Positions 18,356 to 28,023 of a stretch of 64,000 nt of DNA are shown here, piece after piece. The first letter of the stretch is position 1; each line of letters begins with the position of its first letter. The DNA lies in the NCBI GenBank assembly GCA_963810905.1, contig CAWEPG010000001.1, forward strand, positions 372,001-436,000, given 5' to 3'. A program made the translations under genes and the position numbers. The DNA is from CAWBAT01 sp963810905. Lineage in GTDB: Bacteria; Acidobacteriota; Terriglobia; Versatilivoradales; Versatilivoraceae. The notes beneath the pieces are model-generated. The model was not told the DNA's origin and did not search any database. It saw nothing but the letters and a program-made list of their open reading frames with translations.

Positions 18356-20356
18356 TTACATCATCTCCGGCACTGAAATTCCGAGAAGCTGGAGACCGGT
18401 CTCCAGACGATCGCGAACGATCCGTGTGACGGCGAGAAGAAATCTTTTTTTGGCGGAGTCAGCCTCTTCCTTGATCCGATGCCTGTGATAAAAATTATTA
18501 AATGCTTGAGCGAGTGCAAAAAGATACCTGGCAATATTAGCTGGCTCGGCAGTGTCAAGCGCCAAACGAACAACGAATTCCAGTTGTCCTGCCTGGTAGA
18601 TGAGTTTCCAAAACTCGTCATGGATCTTCTCTTTCAGGAAATCATTTGAAGCAAAATCCTCCACAAAGGCTTGCACCGAAGTCTCGTTGTACTCTGGATC
18701 GTCTTCCAGTACCTTACGGAAAATATTGTTCGCCCGGACGACGGCGTACTGTACGTAGGGGCCTGTCTCCCCTTCAAAGCTCAAGGCTTCTTTGAAATCA
18801 AAAGCAATCACCGAGTTGCGAGTATACTTCAACAGAAAGTAGCGCAAGGCGCTAATCGCGATACTGGAGGCGATAGGCTGCAGCTCAGACTCCTCCAATT
18901 CAGGATGGCGGCTCTTAACTTCCTGGATGGATTTTTCGAGCAGCGTGTCGATGAGATCATCCGCTTTGACGCCCAGACCTTTCCGGCCCGACACTTCCAC
19001 ATAAGGTTTTTTACGGTCTTCCTCAGAGAGTTGAATGCCTAGATCTTCGCAACAACGCGGCGAGAGTGCGACCATCTCATAGGAAAAATGAGTGGAAAGA
19101 TCTGCTTGTGCCTGATATCCCAGCGCACGGAGCCCGGCAACCACAATATCTTGCAAATAAGACTGGCGCGAATCGATTACGTTATAGACACGCGTCCCTC
19201 CACCGAAGTGCGGTTGGGTGATGTCTTTGTTGTGTTCCGAATTGGTCATGTAGACGACCTGCCCGTTTTCGTAATGGTGGAACGGATGGTAAAAGAAATC
19301 CATCCCGAGCAGGCCGAGTTTCCACAATTGGTAGGCAATGTCTTTCCCGACATAAGTCACCGTTCCGTTGGATCGCACGATGATCTTATCCTCATCGAAT
19401 TCTTTTTCGTTTTCTGCAGCTGGATCTGAGACGATGGAGTTGTTCTTCTCTCCCACGCGCATGATCCAGCATCCCTGATTCTTCCCGGAAGTTTCAAAAT
19501 GGATGGCATTCCGCTCCTGGAGCAATTCGAACGCATAATTCCAAAATTTCAGGTGAAGGATGTCGCTCTCCTTGGGGAGTAGGTCGTAGCTAATCCCCAA
19601 ACGCCACATGGTATCGAGATGGCACTGCACAATCTTGTGGGCCACATAGCGAGCGATCTCTGCCGTCGGATTGTTGCCCTCTTCAATCTGTTTGAGCGTT
19701 TCTCCTCGAAGCTTAGGGTTTTCCGGGGCCATCTCATAAAAAGAGGCGACTTTGGCGTACAGGTCCCAGCAGTAGTAGTCGAATTTCCCGGAGATCGCCT
19801 TAATTTGTGCGAGATGCATTTTCGCCAGGTGCTGGAATCCGACGACAACATCGGCCACTTGAACGCCCGTGTCATCAATATAGTTTTGCACCTCCACTGG
19901 TTCTCCGCTGAAACGCAGCATTCGAGCAAAAGTATCTCCGAGGACAGCGTTTCTTAGATGACCAATGTGAGCGGCTTTATTGGGGTTAATGTTTGTGTGT
20001 TCAACGATGACCTTGCCACCCGAAGAGTTTCCTGCCGGCACTGAGTTTGTCGATCGTGAAAATAATTGCCGGAAAAATTCATCTCGTTCAAAAAAAAGAT
20101 TGATATAACCCGGCCCGGCAATTTCTATCTTGGTTACACCAGGTAGCTTACCGATGTTATCCTTGATTTCGAGAGCGAGTTGGCGAGGAGGTCTCTTTAC
20201 GGTTTTTGCCAATTCAAAGCAGAACGGAAAAGCCAGATCACCCATTTCGACTTTAGGAGGTTGTTCCGCGATCAGTTGGGAGAGGGAGATTCCGTATTTT
20301 TCTTGAATATGGAAGAGGAACTGTTGTTTGACCCGATTGATCCAACTTTCCAACAT
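18356..20356 (-). CDS. argS: Arginyl-tRNA synthetase
   Basis: 666-residue class I aminoacyl-tRNA synthetase that charges tRNA-Arg. The N-terminal additional domain (residues 1 to about 110) is followed by the HIGH motif as AAHIGHLRNAVLGDTFAR. The KMSKS equivalent is degenerate (SGRKGLGVKADDLID), as is usual for ArgS. The C-terminal anticodon-binding DALR-type domain includes SFEGETGPYVQYAVVRANNI and ends with LETGLQLLGISVPEMM. Length is somewhat above the common 550-600 residues and fits the longer ArgS subfamily. It is divergent from the sirtuin gene, with the shared control region at 20357-20577. Confidence 0.96.
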   Translation of the reverse strand: MLESWINRVKQQFLFHIQEKYGISLSQLIAEQPPKVEMGDLAFPFCFELAKTVKRPPRQLALEIKDNIGKLPGVTKIEIAGPGYINLFFERDEFFRQLFSRSTNSVPAGNSSGGKVIVEHTNINPNKAAHIGHLRNAVLGDTFARMLRFSGEPVEVQNYIDDTGVQVADVVVGFQHLAKMHLAQIKAISGKFDYYCWDLYAKVASFYEMAPENPKLRGETLKQIEEGNNPTAEIARYVAHKIVQCHLDTMWRLGISYDLLPKESDILHLKFWNYAFELLQERNAIHFETSGKNQGCWIMRVGEKNNSIVSDPAAENEKEFDEDKIIVRSNGTVTYVGKDIAYQLWKLGLLGMDFFYHPFHHYENGQVVYMTNSEHNKDITQPHFGGGTRVYNVIDSRQSYLQDIVVAGLRALGYQAQADLSTHFSYEMVALSPRCCEDLGIQLSEEDRKKPYVEVSGRKGLGVKADDLIDTLLEKSIQEVKSRHPELEESELQPIASSIAISALRYFLLKYTRNSVIAFDFKEALSFEGETGPYVQYAVVRANNIFRKVLEDDPEYNETSVQAFVEDFASNDFLKEKIHDEFWKLIYQAGQLEFVVRLALDTAEPANIARYLFALAQAFNNFYHRHRIKEEADSAKKRFLLAVTRIVRDRLETGLQLLGISVPEMM

Positions 20357-20577
20357 AGAATATTCCTATTCGGGAATTCCTGTTTGCCTTCAAAAATCGA
20401 GATGCTACCACACTTTCTCCCCAGACGGAGGATGACTTATACACTTATGGCTTAGTCATCTGGGATGGACAGAGAATGCGGTTATCCCTGGTGTCAGGAG
20501 GACGTTCGCCTTGACAAAGCTTGGAAGCGAAGACTAGTATCCTTGTTTTGTCTCGTGCATGAGAATTGTCACAAGCC

Positions 20578-21321
20578 ATGTCTGTCGCGATCTCTAACAA
20601 GCTGAAGTGTTTGCTGGTCCCTTCCACAAATGTCGTTGTTTTCACCGGAGCAGGTGTATCCTCGGAAAGCGGAGTGCCGACATTCCGGGGGAAGGATGGA
20701 TTATGGAATGAATTCAACGTTCAGGAGTTGGCAACGCCACAGGCCTTTGCCGCCACTCCTGTTCGCGTCTGGGAATGGTATCGTTGGCGGATGGAGTTGA
20801 TCTCAAATGTAGATCCGAATGCTGGTCACCGCGTCATTTCCTGGATGGAAGGGTTTTTTTCGGAGTTTACATTGGTCACCCAAAATGTTGATGGGTTGCA
20901 TGACCGGGCCGGGAATCGCCATATCTTCAAACTGCATGGCGATTTGTGGGAAGTCCGGTGTGTGCGTTGCAAGAAGACGTCAAAGCTTGCGAGCGTGCCT
21001 TCTCCACCACTCCCTCCGATTTGTGAGTGCGGAGGGGCATTGCGGCCAGGGGTTGTCTGGTTTGGGGAACTGTTGCCGGAGCAAGAATTTTCCCGGTCTG
21101 TTGCTGCGACGGAACATTGCCAGCTCTTCTTTTCTGTGGGAACTTCGGCAGAAGTTTATCCGGCTGCACAATTACCGATGATTGCCAAAGAAAAAGGAGC
21201 TTATGTTGTAGAAATCAATATCGAGCCCTCAGCTTTGGCTGACAAGGCTGATGAAGTTCTCATTGGGAAAGCCGGGGAAGTTCTTCCTCTGATTCAACAG
21301 TCGTGCACGGTCCTCCTTTGA
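20578..21321 (+). CDS. cobB: NAD-dependent protein deacylase (sirtuin)
   Basis: About 247-residue class III sirtuin. It has the NAD site VVFTGAGVSSESGVPTFRG, TQNVDGLHDRAG, catalytic His in FKLHGDLW, and a zinc site with CVRC followed by CECGG. The YRWR element after the cofactor loop matches the Tyr-x-x-Arg pair that gives CobB/SIRT5 enzymes their desuccinylase or demalonylase activity. It likely removes acyl groups from lysines of metabolic enzymes, consuming NAD. ATG 20578 is preferred to TTG 20566. It is divergent from argS and upstream of larC on the same strand. Confidence 0.92.
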   Translation: MSVAISNKLKCLLVPSTNVVVFTGAGVSSESGVPTFRGKDGLWNEFNVQELATPQAFAATPVRVWEWYRWRMELISNVDPNAGHRVISWMEGFFSEFTLVTQNVDGLHDRAGNRHIFKLHGDLWEVRCVRCKKTSKLASVPSPPLPPICECGGALRPGVVWFGELLPEQEFSRSVAATEHCQLFFSVGTSAEVYPAAQLPMIAKEKGAYVVEINIEPSALADKADEVLIGKAGEVLPLIQQSCTVLL

Positions 21322-21455
21322 ATAGTTGGCGAGCTGTCTCTAACCGACGATGCTCTCAGGTTCGTCTGGCGAGGTGAGCTGGGATTCAAGGGTTGAATGA
21401 GCTTTTCATTATCGTTACAGGACTGATTTCTAGACGTACTTTAGAGAGTCATCGA

Positions 21456-22685
21456 ATGAGCAGAATCTATTTCGACTGTTTTTCTGGGGCTAGCGGCGAC
21501 ATGATCGTGGGTAGCCTGATCGACCTGGGTCTCCCTCTGGATCAACTCACGCGAGAGCTCCAGAAACTAAAATTGCAGAATTACTCGTTAAGCGCCAACA
21601 AGGTGGTGAAAGCAGGTCTTACGGCAACCAAATTCACCGTTCAGGCCGGTCATGAGCACGTGCATCGGAATTTATATACGATTGAGAGCCTCATCAGGGA
21701 GAGCGAGCTGAATGATCGTATCAAGGATTCCGCAACGCGGATTTTTGTTCGCCTGGCAGAAGCAGAGGCCCGCGTTCATGGTTCGACGGTTGACAAGATC
21801 CATTTTCACGAAGTAGGCGCTGTGGATTCAATCGTGGATATTGTGGGCGCGTGCATTGGGTTTGAGCTGCTCGGTGTGGAGGAGATCCTGGCATCACCTT
21901 TGAACGTTGGATCAGGATCTGTGAAGGCAGCGCATGGTACCTTGCCTGTCCCAGCCCCGGCCACAGTCGAATTGTTGAAGGGAATTCCTATTTATTCCAA
22001 TCACATTGAAGGGGAGCTTGTCACCCCAACGGGAGCAGCGATTCTGTCGACGCTCGCAAAGGGCTTCGGGAGATTGCCCCCATTTGAAATCGAAGCAATC
22101 GGTTATGGCGCAGGGACGAGGGATACCCCTGGAGCGGCCAATGTTTTGCGGGTTTTTAAGGGGGAACGCACTTCGGTTTCCACTTCTGCGGGACGGGTCA
22201 ATGGGTCTCATCCTGTAACCGTCATCGAAGCCAACATTGATGATATGAACCCTCAGATCTATGGTTATTTGCAGGAGCAGCTTCAAAAATTGGGGGCTTT
22301 GGATACATTTGTTTCCCCTGTCCAAATGAAAAAGAACCGGCCGGGCTTTCTATTGACCGTAGTCACAGCTCCGGAAATCCTGGAGATTGTGGCGGATACC
22401 ATTTTTCGAGAGACGACAACAATTGGAATCCGTTACTATGAGGCAGACCGCATGGTCCTTGAGCGGGATATTGTGCCCTTTGAGCTCGAGTATGGAATCA
22501 TCCGGGTAAAAATATCGCGGCGGGAAGGGCGCATTGTGAATTTTTCGCCAGAATATGAAGATTGCCGGGTCGCTGGAGAGAAACACGGGATTCCTGTGAA
22601 GTGGATTCAGGCCAGGATCGCCCAGGAATTTATGAATCGGTATGGGAGCGATATCCTAAAGGATAATCACGAAAGACAGGGATAG
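21456..22685 (+). CDS. larC: Nickel-pincer cofactor biosynthesis protein LarC
   Basis: About 409-residue LarC (DUF111) protein. It starts MSRIYFDCFSGASGDMIVGSL and has HFHEVGAVDSIVDIVGACI, PVPAPATVELLKG, TPTGAAIL and the C-terminal NIDDMNPQIYGYL and PVQMKKNRPG motifs. LarC is a CTP-dependent nickel insertase that completes the pincer cofactor of lactate racemase and related enzymes. In Lactobacillus larC is split by a frameshift; here it is one open frame. No larB or larE and no LarA-type racemase lies nearby. ATG 21456 is the natural start; the upstream extension has no domain character. It ends 10 bases before metG. Confidence 0.92.
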   Translation: MSRIYFDCFSGASGDMIVGSLIDLGLPLDQLTRELQKLKLQNYSLSANKVVKAGLTATKFTVQAGHEHVHRNLYTIESLIRESELNDRIKDSATRIFVRLAEAEARVHGSTVDKIHFHEVGAVDSIVDIVGACIGFELLGVEEILASPLNVGSGSVKAAHGTLPVPAPATVELLKGIPIYSNHIEGELVTPTGAAILSTLAKGFGRLPPFEIEAIGYGAGTRDTPGAANVLRVFKGERTSVSTSAGRVNGSHPVTVIEANIDDMNPQIYGYLQEQLQKLGALDTFVSPVQMKKNRPGFLLTVVTAPEILEIVADTIFRETTTIGIRYYEADRMVLERDIVPFELEYGIIRVKISRREGRIVNFSPEYEDCRVAGEKHGIPVKWIQARIAQEFMNRYGSDILKDNHERQG

Positions 22686-22695
22686 TCACGACGCG

Positions 22696-24720
22696 ATGAG
22701 TACTTTTTATCTCACTACACCTCTTTACTATGTCAACGCCAAACCCCACCTGGGGCACACCTATACCACGGTCGTGGCTGATTGTTTGAGCCGTTTCAAG
22801 AAAATGCAGGGGTATGAGGTTTGTTTCTTGACCGGTACCGACGAGCACGGGCAGAACATCGAAAGAGCAGCCGTTGCACGCGGGATCACTCCTCGACAAC
22901 TGGCGGATGAAATTGCTGCTGAATACCAGAAACTATGGGAGTGCTATGGCATTGAGTACGACCGATTTATACGTACTACCGATTCGCGGCACTATGAAGC
23001 CTCGTCAGAGATCTTCCGCCGTGCTTATGAAAGTGGGGCTATTTACAAAGGAGAGTATTCCGGGTGGTACTGTATTTCCTGTAACTTGTTCGCCGCAGAA
23101 AGCGAGACGGCCCCCAATTGTGAAGTTTGTGGTCGTCCCACCGAGCGGATTACGGAGGAAAGCTACTTCTTTAAACTATCCCAGTACCAGCAGGCTTTGC
23201 TCAATCATTACGAACAGAATCCTCAATTTATCATGCCTCCGTCGCGACGGAACGAAGTCATCAGTTTTGTCAGTGGGGGACTGAAAGATCTCTCGATTAG
23301 CCGAACCTCGGTAAAGTGGGGAATCCCATTGCCGGGAGATGACAAACACGTGATCTACGTCTGGTTCGATGCTCTTGTTGGCTACTTAAGCGGGATTGGT
23401 TTTGCAGATCCAGCCGGACGAGAGACTTTTCAAAAGTATTGGCCTGCCCAAGTTCAGCTGGTGGGAAAGGACATCATACGTTTCCATACCGTCTACTGGC
23501 CGGCATTTCTGATGGCGGCTGGATTGGAGCTGCCAAAGCAAGTCTTCGCGCATGGTTGGTGGCTGAAAGACGAAACAAAGATGTCGAAATCCCGGGGAAA
23601 CGTGATTGACCCTTATGTTTTGTTAAAACATTTTGGATCGGATGCGGTTCGTTATTTCGTCTTGCGTGAAGTTCCGTTCGGTTTGGATGGAACGTTTTCC
23701 TATGAAGCTCTGATCCAAAGAGTCAACAGTGATCTGGCCAACGATTATGGAAACCTTGTTTCCCGTACGCTGAATCTGATTTCGAAGAATTTTGAAAATA
23801 TCCTGCCCTACCCTTCGGCGATTGAAGGTCGAACCGATCTCGATGCTGAGTTGGAGAAGAAAGCCACGGAAACGATCCAGAGCTACCAGGAGTTGATGGA
23901 GAATCTCTCATTCAGTCGCGCACTGGAATGCCTTTGGGAACTTCTATCAGCCACAAACCGGTATCTCAATGAGAGCGCCCCCTGGGGCCTCACCGAAAAC
24001 GAGCAGGACCGGCCTCGATTGGCGAGCATACTTTATACTTCAGCCGAAGTGATCCGGATTGCGACGGTATTGCTAGCCCCTGTCTTGCCTGAAAGTTGCG
24101 AACGTGTGTGGGAACAGTATGGAATGAAGGTGCCGCTGAAGTCTCAGCGCATCGACGAGCTGAAATGGGGGGGACTGCCCGTCGGCAGCGAACTCGGAGA
24201 ATTGAAACCGATTTTCCCGAGAATTGACAAGAAGCTGGTTCTGGAGAAAATCCTGCAAGAGTCCTTTGCGACCCCTGCTGAAACTATCGGGGCCACGGAG
24301 GATGCAAAATCCGGCGGAGAGAAGAAGAATGATTCGGCGAGTCCGGCAGTCGTCGAGACCAAAGTGACTGGTGAAGCCAACAATGCCGACGCCAAAATTT
24401 CCATTGACGACTTTGCAAAACTGGATCTAAGAGTGGCACAGGTTGTCTCAGCGGAGAGAGTCCAAGGCGCTGACAAGCTTTTAAAATTGATTGTCGATCT
24501 GGGAACTGAGAAGCGTCAGATACTGGCCGGCATCGCTAAAGCTTATACTCCTGAGAGTATGATTGGGCGAAAAATAGTCATTGTTGCCAACCTGCACCCT
24601 CGCAAGATGAGAGGCTTGGAATCGAATGGAATGTTGCTGGCGGCTTCACTCGGTGAAGAGGGGAAGCCTGTTTTGGCCGGCTTTCTGGAAGATGTTCCCA
24701 ATGGTGCCAGGTTGAAATAA
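22696..24720 (+). CDS. metG: Methionyl-tRNA synthetase with C-terminal tRNA-binding domain
   Basis: 674-residue class I synthetase. The HIGH motif appears as YYVNAKPHLGHTYTT; zinc-binding cysteines as CISC then CEVC (residues about 129-150); KMSKS as TKMSKSRGNVIDPY. After the anticodon domain a linker (about residues 540-565) leads to an EMAP/Trbp111-type tRNA-binding domain starting at ISIDDFAKLDLRVAQVVSAE and including HPRKMRGLESNGMLLAAS. Such a C-terminal domain promotes dimerisation and tRNA binding. It lies between larC and the DedA gene on the same strand with short gaps, likely one transcription unit. Confidence 0.96.
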   Translation: MSTFYLTTPLYYVNAKPHLGHTYTTVVADCLSRFKKMQGYEVCFLTGTDEHGQNIERAAVARGITPRQLADEIAAEYQKLWECYGIEYDRFIRTTDSRHYEASSEIFRRAYESGAIYKGEYSGWYCISCNLFAAESETAPNCEVCGRPTERITEESYFFKLSQYQQALLNHYEQNPQFIMPPSRRNEVISFVSGGLKDLSISRTSVKWGIPLPGDDKHVIYVWFDALVGYLSGIGFADPAGRETFQKYWPAQVQLVGKDIIRFHTVYWPAFLMAAGLELPKQVFAHGWWLKDETKMSKSRGNVIDPYVLLKHFGSDAVRYFVLREVPFGLDGTFSYEALIQRVNSDLANDYGNLVSRTLNLISKNFENILPYPSAIEGRTDLDAELEKKATETIQSYQELMENLSFSRALECLWELLSATNRYLNESAPWGLTENEQDRPRLASILYTSAEVIRIATVLLAPVLPESCERVWEQYGMKVPLKSQRIDELKWGGLPVGSELGELKPIFPRIDKKLVLEKILQESFATPAETIGATEDAKSGGEKKNDSASPAVVETKVTGEANNADAKISIDDFAKLDLRVAQVVSAERVQGADKLLKLIVDLGTEKRQILAGIAKAYTPESMIGRKIVIVANLHPRKMRGLESNGMLLAASLGEEGKPVLAGFLEDVPNGARLK

Positions 24721-24740
24721 GTGAGAGGATTTGTAGCGAT

Positions 24741-25376
24741 TTGGAATCGATCTTCGAGTTCCTTCGAGCCCTATATCAGCCAGAAAAGCTGATGGAATTG
24801 ATTCGGTCGGGTGGGTATGTCGTTTTGTCCGCGATCGTTTTCGCCGAAACTGGCCTCTTCATTGGCTTTTTCCTGCCGGGAGATTCTTTGTTGTTCACGG
24901 CAGGATTGATTGCTTCACAAGGCTTTTTTAATGTCTTTTATTTGATGATTATACTCAGCCTCATGGCCATCGTTGGAGATGCGGTGGGTTATGGTATTGG
25001 GTTTAAGGCGGGGACAGCCCTTTACAAACGACCCGATACCCTCTGGTTCCGGCGAAAACATCTCCTTTACGCAAAGGAGTTCTATGAAGAGCATGGAGGG
25101 AAAGCCATCTTCTTGGCTCGCTTCGTTCCCTTTGCCAGGACCTTTGCTCCCGTTGTGGCAGGAATTGCCCAAATGTCGTATCCCCGGTTTGCCAGCTATA
25201 ATGTATTTGGTGGGATTTTTTGGGTCTGTTCAATGATCTCGGCAGGATTCTTCCTCGGCTCCTTCCCTTGGGTTCGACACAATCTTGAGAAAGTTGTCCT
25301 GCTCATCGTTTTTGTTTCCGTGCTGCCAATCGTTGTCGAGTACCTTCGGAACCGAAAGAAAGTAGAGGTCGAGTGA
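24741..25376 (+). CDS. DedA family membrane protein
   Basis: 211-residue integral membrane protein with several hydrophobic segments. It carries the DedA hallmarks ETGLFIGFFLPGDSLLFTAG and, later, FYEEHGGKAIFLARFVPFART with APVVAGIAQM. DedA proteins recycle undecaprenyl phosphate or phosphatidylethanolamine across the inner membrane and support envelope homeostasis. The start is taken as TTG 24741, 20 bases after metG; GAGAGG lies upstream, and no earlier in-frame ATG exists. Position in the metG-tatD run suggests co-expression. Confidence 0.9.
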   Translation: MESIFEFLRALYQPEKLMELIRSGGYVVLSAIVFAETGLFIGFFLPGDSLLFTAGLIASQGFFNVFYLMIILSLMAIVGDAVGYGIGFKAGTALYKRPDTLWFRRKHLLYAKEFYEEHGGKAIFLARFVPFARTFAPVVAGIAQMSYPRFASYNVFGGIFWVCSMISAGFFLGSFPWVRHNLEKVVLLIVFVSVLPIVVEYLRNRKKVEVE

Positions 25377-25435
25377 CCCTGTTGCAGGAAAGGGACGAGG
25401 ACTTACCTGCCAAAGCCGAAGAAGTAGGATTCTGA

Positions 25436-26248
25436 ATGTTTATCGACTCCCATGCTCATCTTGATGCAACCGATTTTGATCTAGATCGCTCAGAAGTAAT
25501 AGCTCGGGCGAAAGCCGCGCGCGTCGGGAGGATTTTGGCTATAGGCAGCGGCACGGGGCCTGGAAGTCTTGACTGCGCCGTAACGCTGGCCAAACAATAT
25601 AACCATATCGATGCATCCATTGGAATTCACCCTCATGAAGCGAAACTCGCCGCCCAGGTTGATTTTGATTTCCTCAAGTCATTGGCATCGCATCCCAAAG
25701 TAATGGCCTGGGGGGAAATTGGTTTAGACTTTTATTACGGACATTCGGCACGCGACATTCAATTGGATGTGTTTGTTCAACAGTTGGAACTGGCCGGGGA
25801 GGCAGAGCTTCCCGTCATCATCCACAGCCGCGATGCGGAAATCCAAACAATAGAAGCCCTTCGTCGCCAGTCTGATAAAAAGGCGCTGCGTGGGGTGATG
25901 CATTGCTATTCCGGCTCTCTGGAAATGGCAAGGAAATGTTTGGATTTAGGGTTCTTCATTTCGTTTTCCGGGATGATCACCTTCCCGAAAGCGCAAAACA
26001 TTCGAGATATCGCACAGCAGATGCCGCTCGATCGCTTGTTAATCGAAACCGACTCGCCCTATCTGGCTCCTGTGCCACACAGGGGAAAGAGGAATGAACC
26101 GTCTTTCTTAGTGGAAACGGCTGGGGTCTTGGCCCGCCTCAAGGGCATCAGCATCGAGGAGCTGGCACAGCACACTGTTGAAAATTATTACCGATTGTTC
26201 GAGCGGGCTGTGTCTTGCGAAGTGGAGGGAACTGGCATGAAGGCTTGA
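25436..26248 (+). CDS. TatD family metal-dependent hydrolase (DNase-like)
   Basis: 270-residue TIM-barrel amidohydrolase-like protein. Metal-site elements are MFIDSHAHLDATDFD (HxH), GEIGLDFYYG (Glu), PVIIHSRDA, GVMHCYSGS and IETDSPYLAPVPHRGKRNEP with the late Asp. TatD proteins have 3'-5' exonuclease or DNase activity linked to DNA repair and quality control. The family often sits next to metG, as here with DedA in between. Length is typical. The start ATG 25436 gives the standard N-terminus. Confidence 0.94.
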   Translation: MFIDSHAHLDATDFDLDRSEVIARAKAARVGRILAIGSGTGPGSLDCAVTLAKQYNHIDASIGIHPHEAKLAAQVDFDFLKSLASHPKVMAWGEIGLDFYYGHSARDIQLDVFVQQLELAGEAELPVIIHSRDAEIQTIEALRRQSDKKALRGVMHCYSGSLEMARKCLDLGFFISFSGMITFPKAQNIRDIAQQMPLDRLLIETDSPYLAPVPHRGKRNEPSFLVETAGVLARLKGISIEELAQHTVENYYRLFERAVSCEVEGTGMKA

Positions 26249-26305
26249 GATGCCAGATGTGATAACTGTCACGAGATATTGATTCGATTTCTTAAAGGAA
26301 GAAAT

Positions 26306-26806
26306 ATGGCTGCTCAAAATACTTTTGATATTGTCTGCAAGATTGAATTGCAGGAAGTTGATAACGCCATTCATCAAGCCATGAAAGAGGTCAGCACGCG
26401 CTTCGACTTTAGGGGAAGTAAGTGTAATATTTTGCTGATCGAGAAAGATAAGCTTGCTCTCTTGGCCGATGATGAGTTCAAACTTAAGAGCCTTAATGAT
26501 ATCCTTCAGCAGCGGTTAGTCAAACGCGGGATTTCATTGAAATCATTGACCTACAAGAAACTAGAACAGGCTGCAGGCAGTACGGTCAGGCAAGAGATTG
26601 ATTTGCAGCAAGGGATACCCATCGAAAAAGCTAGGGAAATTGTGCGACTGATCAAAGATTCCAAACTCAAGGTTCAGGCGTCCATTAACGGTGATTTCGT
26701 GCGGGTTTCTGGCAAAGACCGGGATACGCTTCAGGAAGTCATCAAGCTGTTGAAGTCCCAGGAATTTGATTTTGACATTCAATTCACAAACTACCGTACT
26801 CAGTAA
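26306..26806 (+). CDS. yajQ: YajQ family nucleotide-binding protein
   Basis: 166-residue protein with the family signature: STRFDFRGSKCNI, a central KSLTYKKLEQAAGSTVRQEI, and the closing FDIQFTNYR. In Xanthomonas the homologue XC_3703 binds cyclic di-GMP, and Escherichia coli YajQ has been described as nucleotide/tRNA binding. Start at ATG 26306 follows an AAAGGAAG ribosome binding site; the frame open upstream lacks family character. Its stop codon overlaps the next start (TAATG), so translation is probably coupled with the polyprenyl synthase gene. Confidence 0.92.
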   Translation: MAAQNTFDIVCKIELQEVDNAIHQAMKEVSTRFDFRGSKCNILLIEKDKLALLADDEFKLKSLNDILQQRLVKRGISLKSLTYKKLEQAAGSTVRQEIDLQQGIPIEKAREIVRLIKDSKLKVQASINGDFVRVSGKDRDTLQEVIKLLKSQEFDFDIQFTNYRTQ

Positions 26807-27795
26807 TGCCCAATACTATCGTGGACCCAATACAGGTTTTCGGACTGGTTAAGAACGAATTAAGAGAAGTCGAAAAGGAACTCGTCCGCCAGGGTGAAAG
26901 CTCCGTCGGGACCATTACCGATATCGGTAAGTATCTCCAGGAGAGCGGTGGGAAGCGAATTCGGCCCAGTATGCTCTTGCTCTGTACTCGACTCTGCGGT
27001 GAGGTAAACGATGCAGCCATAAAACTGGCGGCCGTCGTTGAATTTATTCATGCGGCAACACTCGTCCATGATGACATTATTGACGGAGCTGAGACGCGTC
27101 GCGGACGCTCTAGTGTCAATAGCCGATGGGGAAATCAAGTGACCGTTTTAGCGGGAGATTGGTTTTACATGCAGTCATTCAATATTGCCTTGCAACAACG
27201 AAACTTTCAGATATTGGACACTCTGATTGACCTCACCCAGAGAATGGTCGAAGGGGAGCTTATCCAATTGACCTTCAATGGGAACCGCCGGATCACGGAA
27301 GCGGATGTGCTGGACATTGCCAAAAGAAAGACGGCTTATCTTTTTGCTGGTTGTGCCCGGATTGGAGCCATTCTCGGAAGAGTTGATGAGAAAAAAGAAG
27401 AGGCATTAGCCCGTTATGGATTAAATGTTGGCCTCGCATTTCAGATCGTGGATGACATGTTGGATTTTAGCTCGTCCGAGAAAATCCTCGGAAAACCCGT
27501 AGGGAGCGACCTGAGAGAGGGCAAGATTACTTTGCCCTTAATCTATGTCCTGGATGTTTGTACCCCCGACGAAGCGAGAAAGATTGAAACAGTTCTACAG
27601 GAAAAGGATTTTAAGACCGTTACCCGCTCAGAAATCATCTCCCTCATACAAAAATATCAGACCCTGGCTAAGACTCGCCACCTTGCCGAGTCCTTTGCAC
27701 GAGAAGCCCAGGAAGCCCTCCATTTGTTTCCCCCTTCTGCCTACTGGGACGCGCTCCATTCCATCCCACGGATTATTCTCGAGAGGGAAAAGTAA
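26806..27795 (+). CDS. Polyprenyl diphosphate synthase
   Basis: 329-residue trans-prenyltransferase. The first Asp-rich motif is LVHDDIIDGAETRRG and the second QIVDDMLDF; other conserved parts are GGKRIRP near residue 50 and VLAGDWFYMQSF. It would extend farnesyl diphosphate to a C35-C40 chain for menaquinone side chains, in keeping with mqnC at 36.5 kb. Chain length cannot be deduced reliably. The ATG at 26806 overlaps the yajQ stop. It is the last gene of the metG-DedA-tatD-yajQ run. Confidence 0.94.
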   Translation: MPNTIVDPIQVFGLVKNELREVEKELVRQGESSVGTITDIGKYLQESGGKRIRPSMLLLCTRLCGEVNDAAIKLAAVVEFIHAATLVHDDIIDGAETRRGRSSVNSRWGNQVTVLAGDWFYMQSFNIALQQRNFQILDTLIDLTQRMVEGELIQLTFNGNRRITEADVLDIAKRKTAYLFAGCARIGAILGRVDEKKEEALARYGLNVGLAFQIVDDMLDFSSSEKILGKPVGSDLREGKITLPLIYVLDVCTPDEARKIETVLQEKDFKTVTRSEIISLIQKYQTLAKTRHLAESFAREAQEALHLFPPSAYWDALHSIPRIILEREK

Positions 27796-28023
27796 GGGCT
27801 GCCCAGCTGTTGATGAATCGTTGTCGATGGCTTGTGGCCAGCCTTTAGTAAGAATGTCTTGATCGATCCCCAGCAAACTTCAGTTTAGAACGGGGTGGGT
27901 AGAGCTCTATAATGCAGGGGGAATGAGGTTATGATTATCCAAGGCATCGGGTCAATATTTTGCCAAGTATGCAGTCCCGGCTCATTGGCATATACCCACC
28001 GCTGAATACTCTTTCGGTCAGCC

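Noticed and set aside
21456..22685. Programmed frameshift in larC
   Set aside because: The gene is one continuous frame here, so no frameshift is needed.
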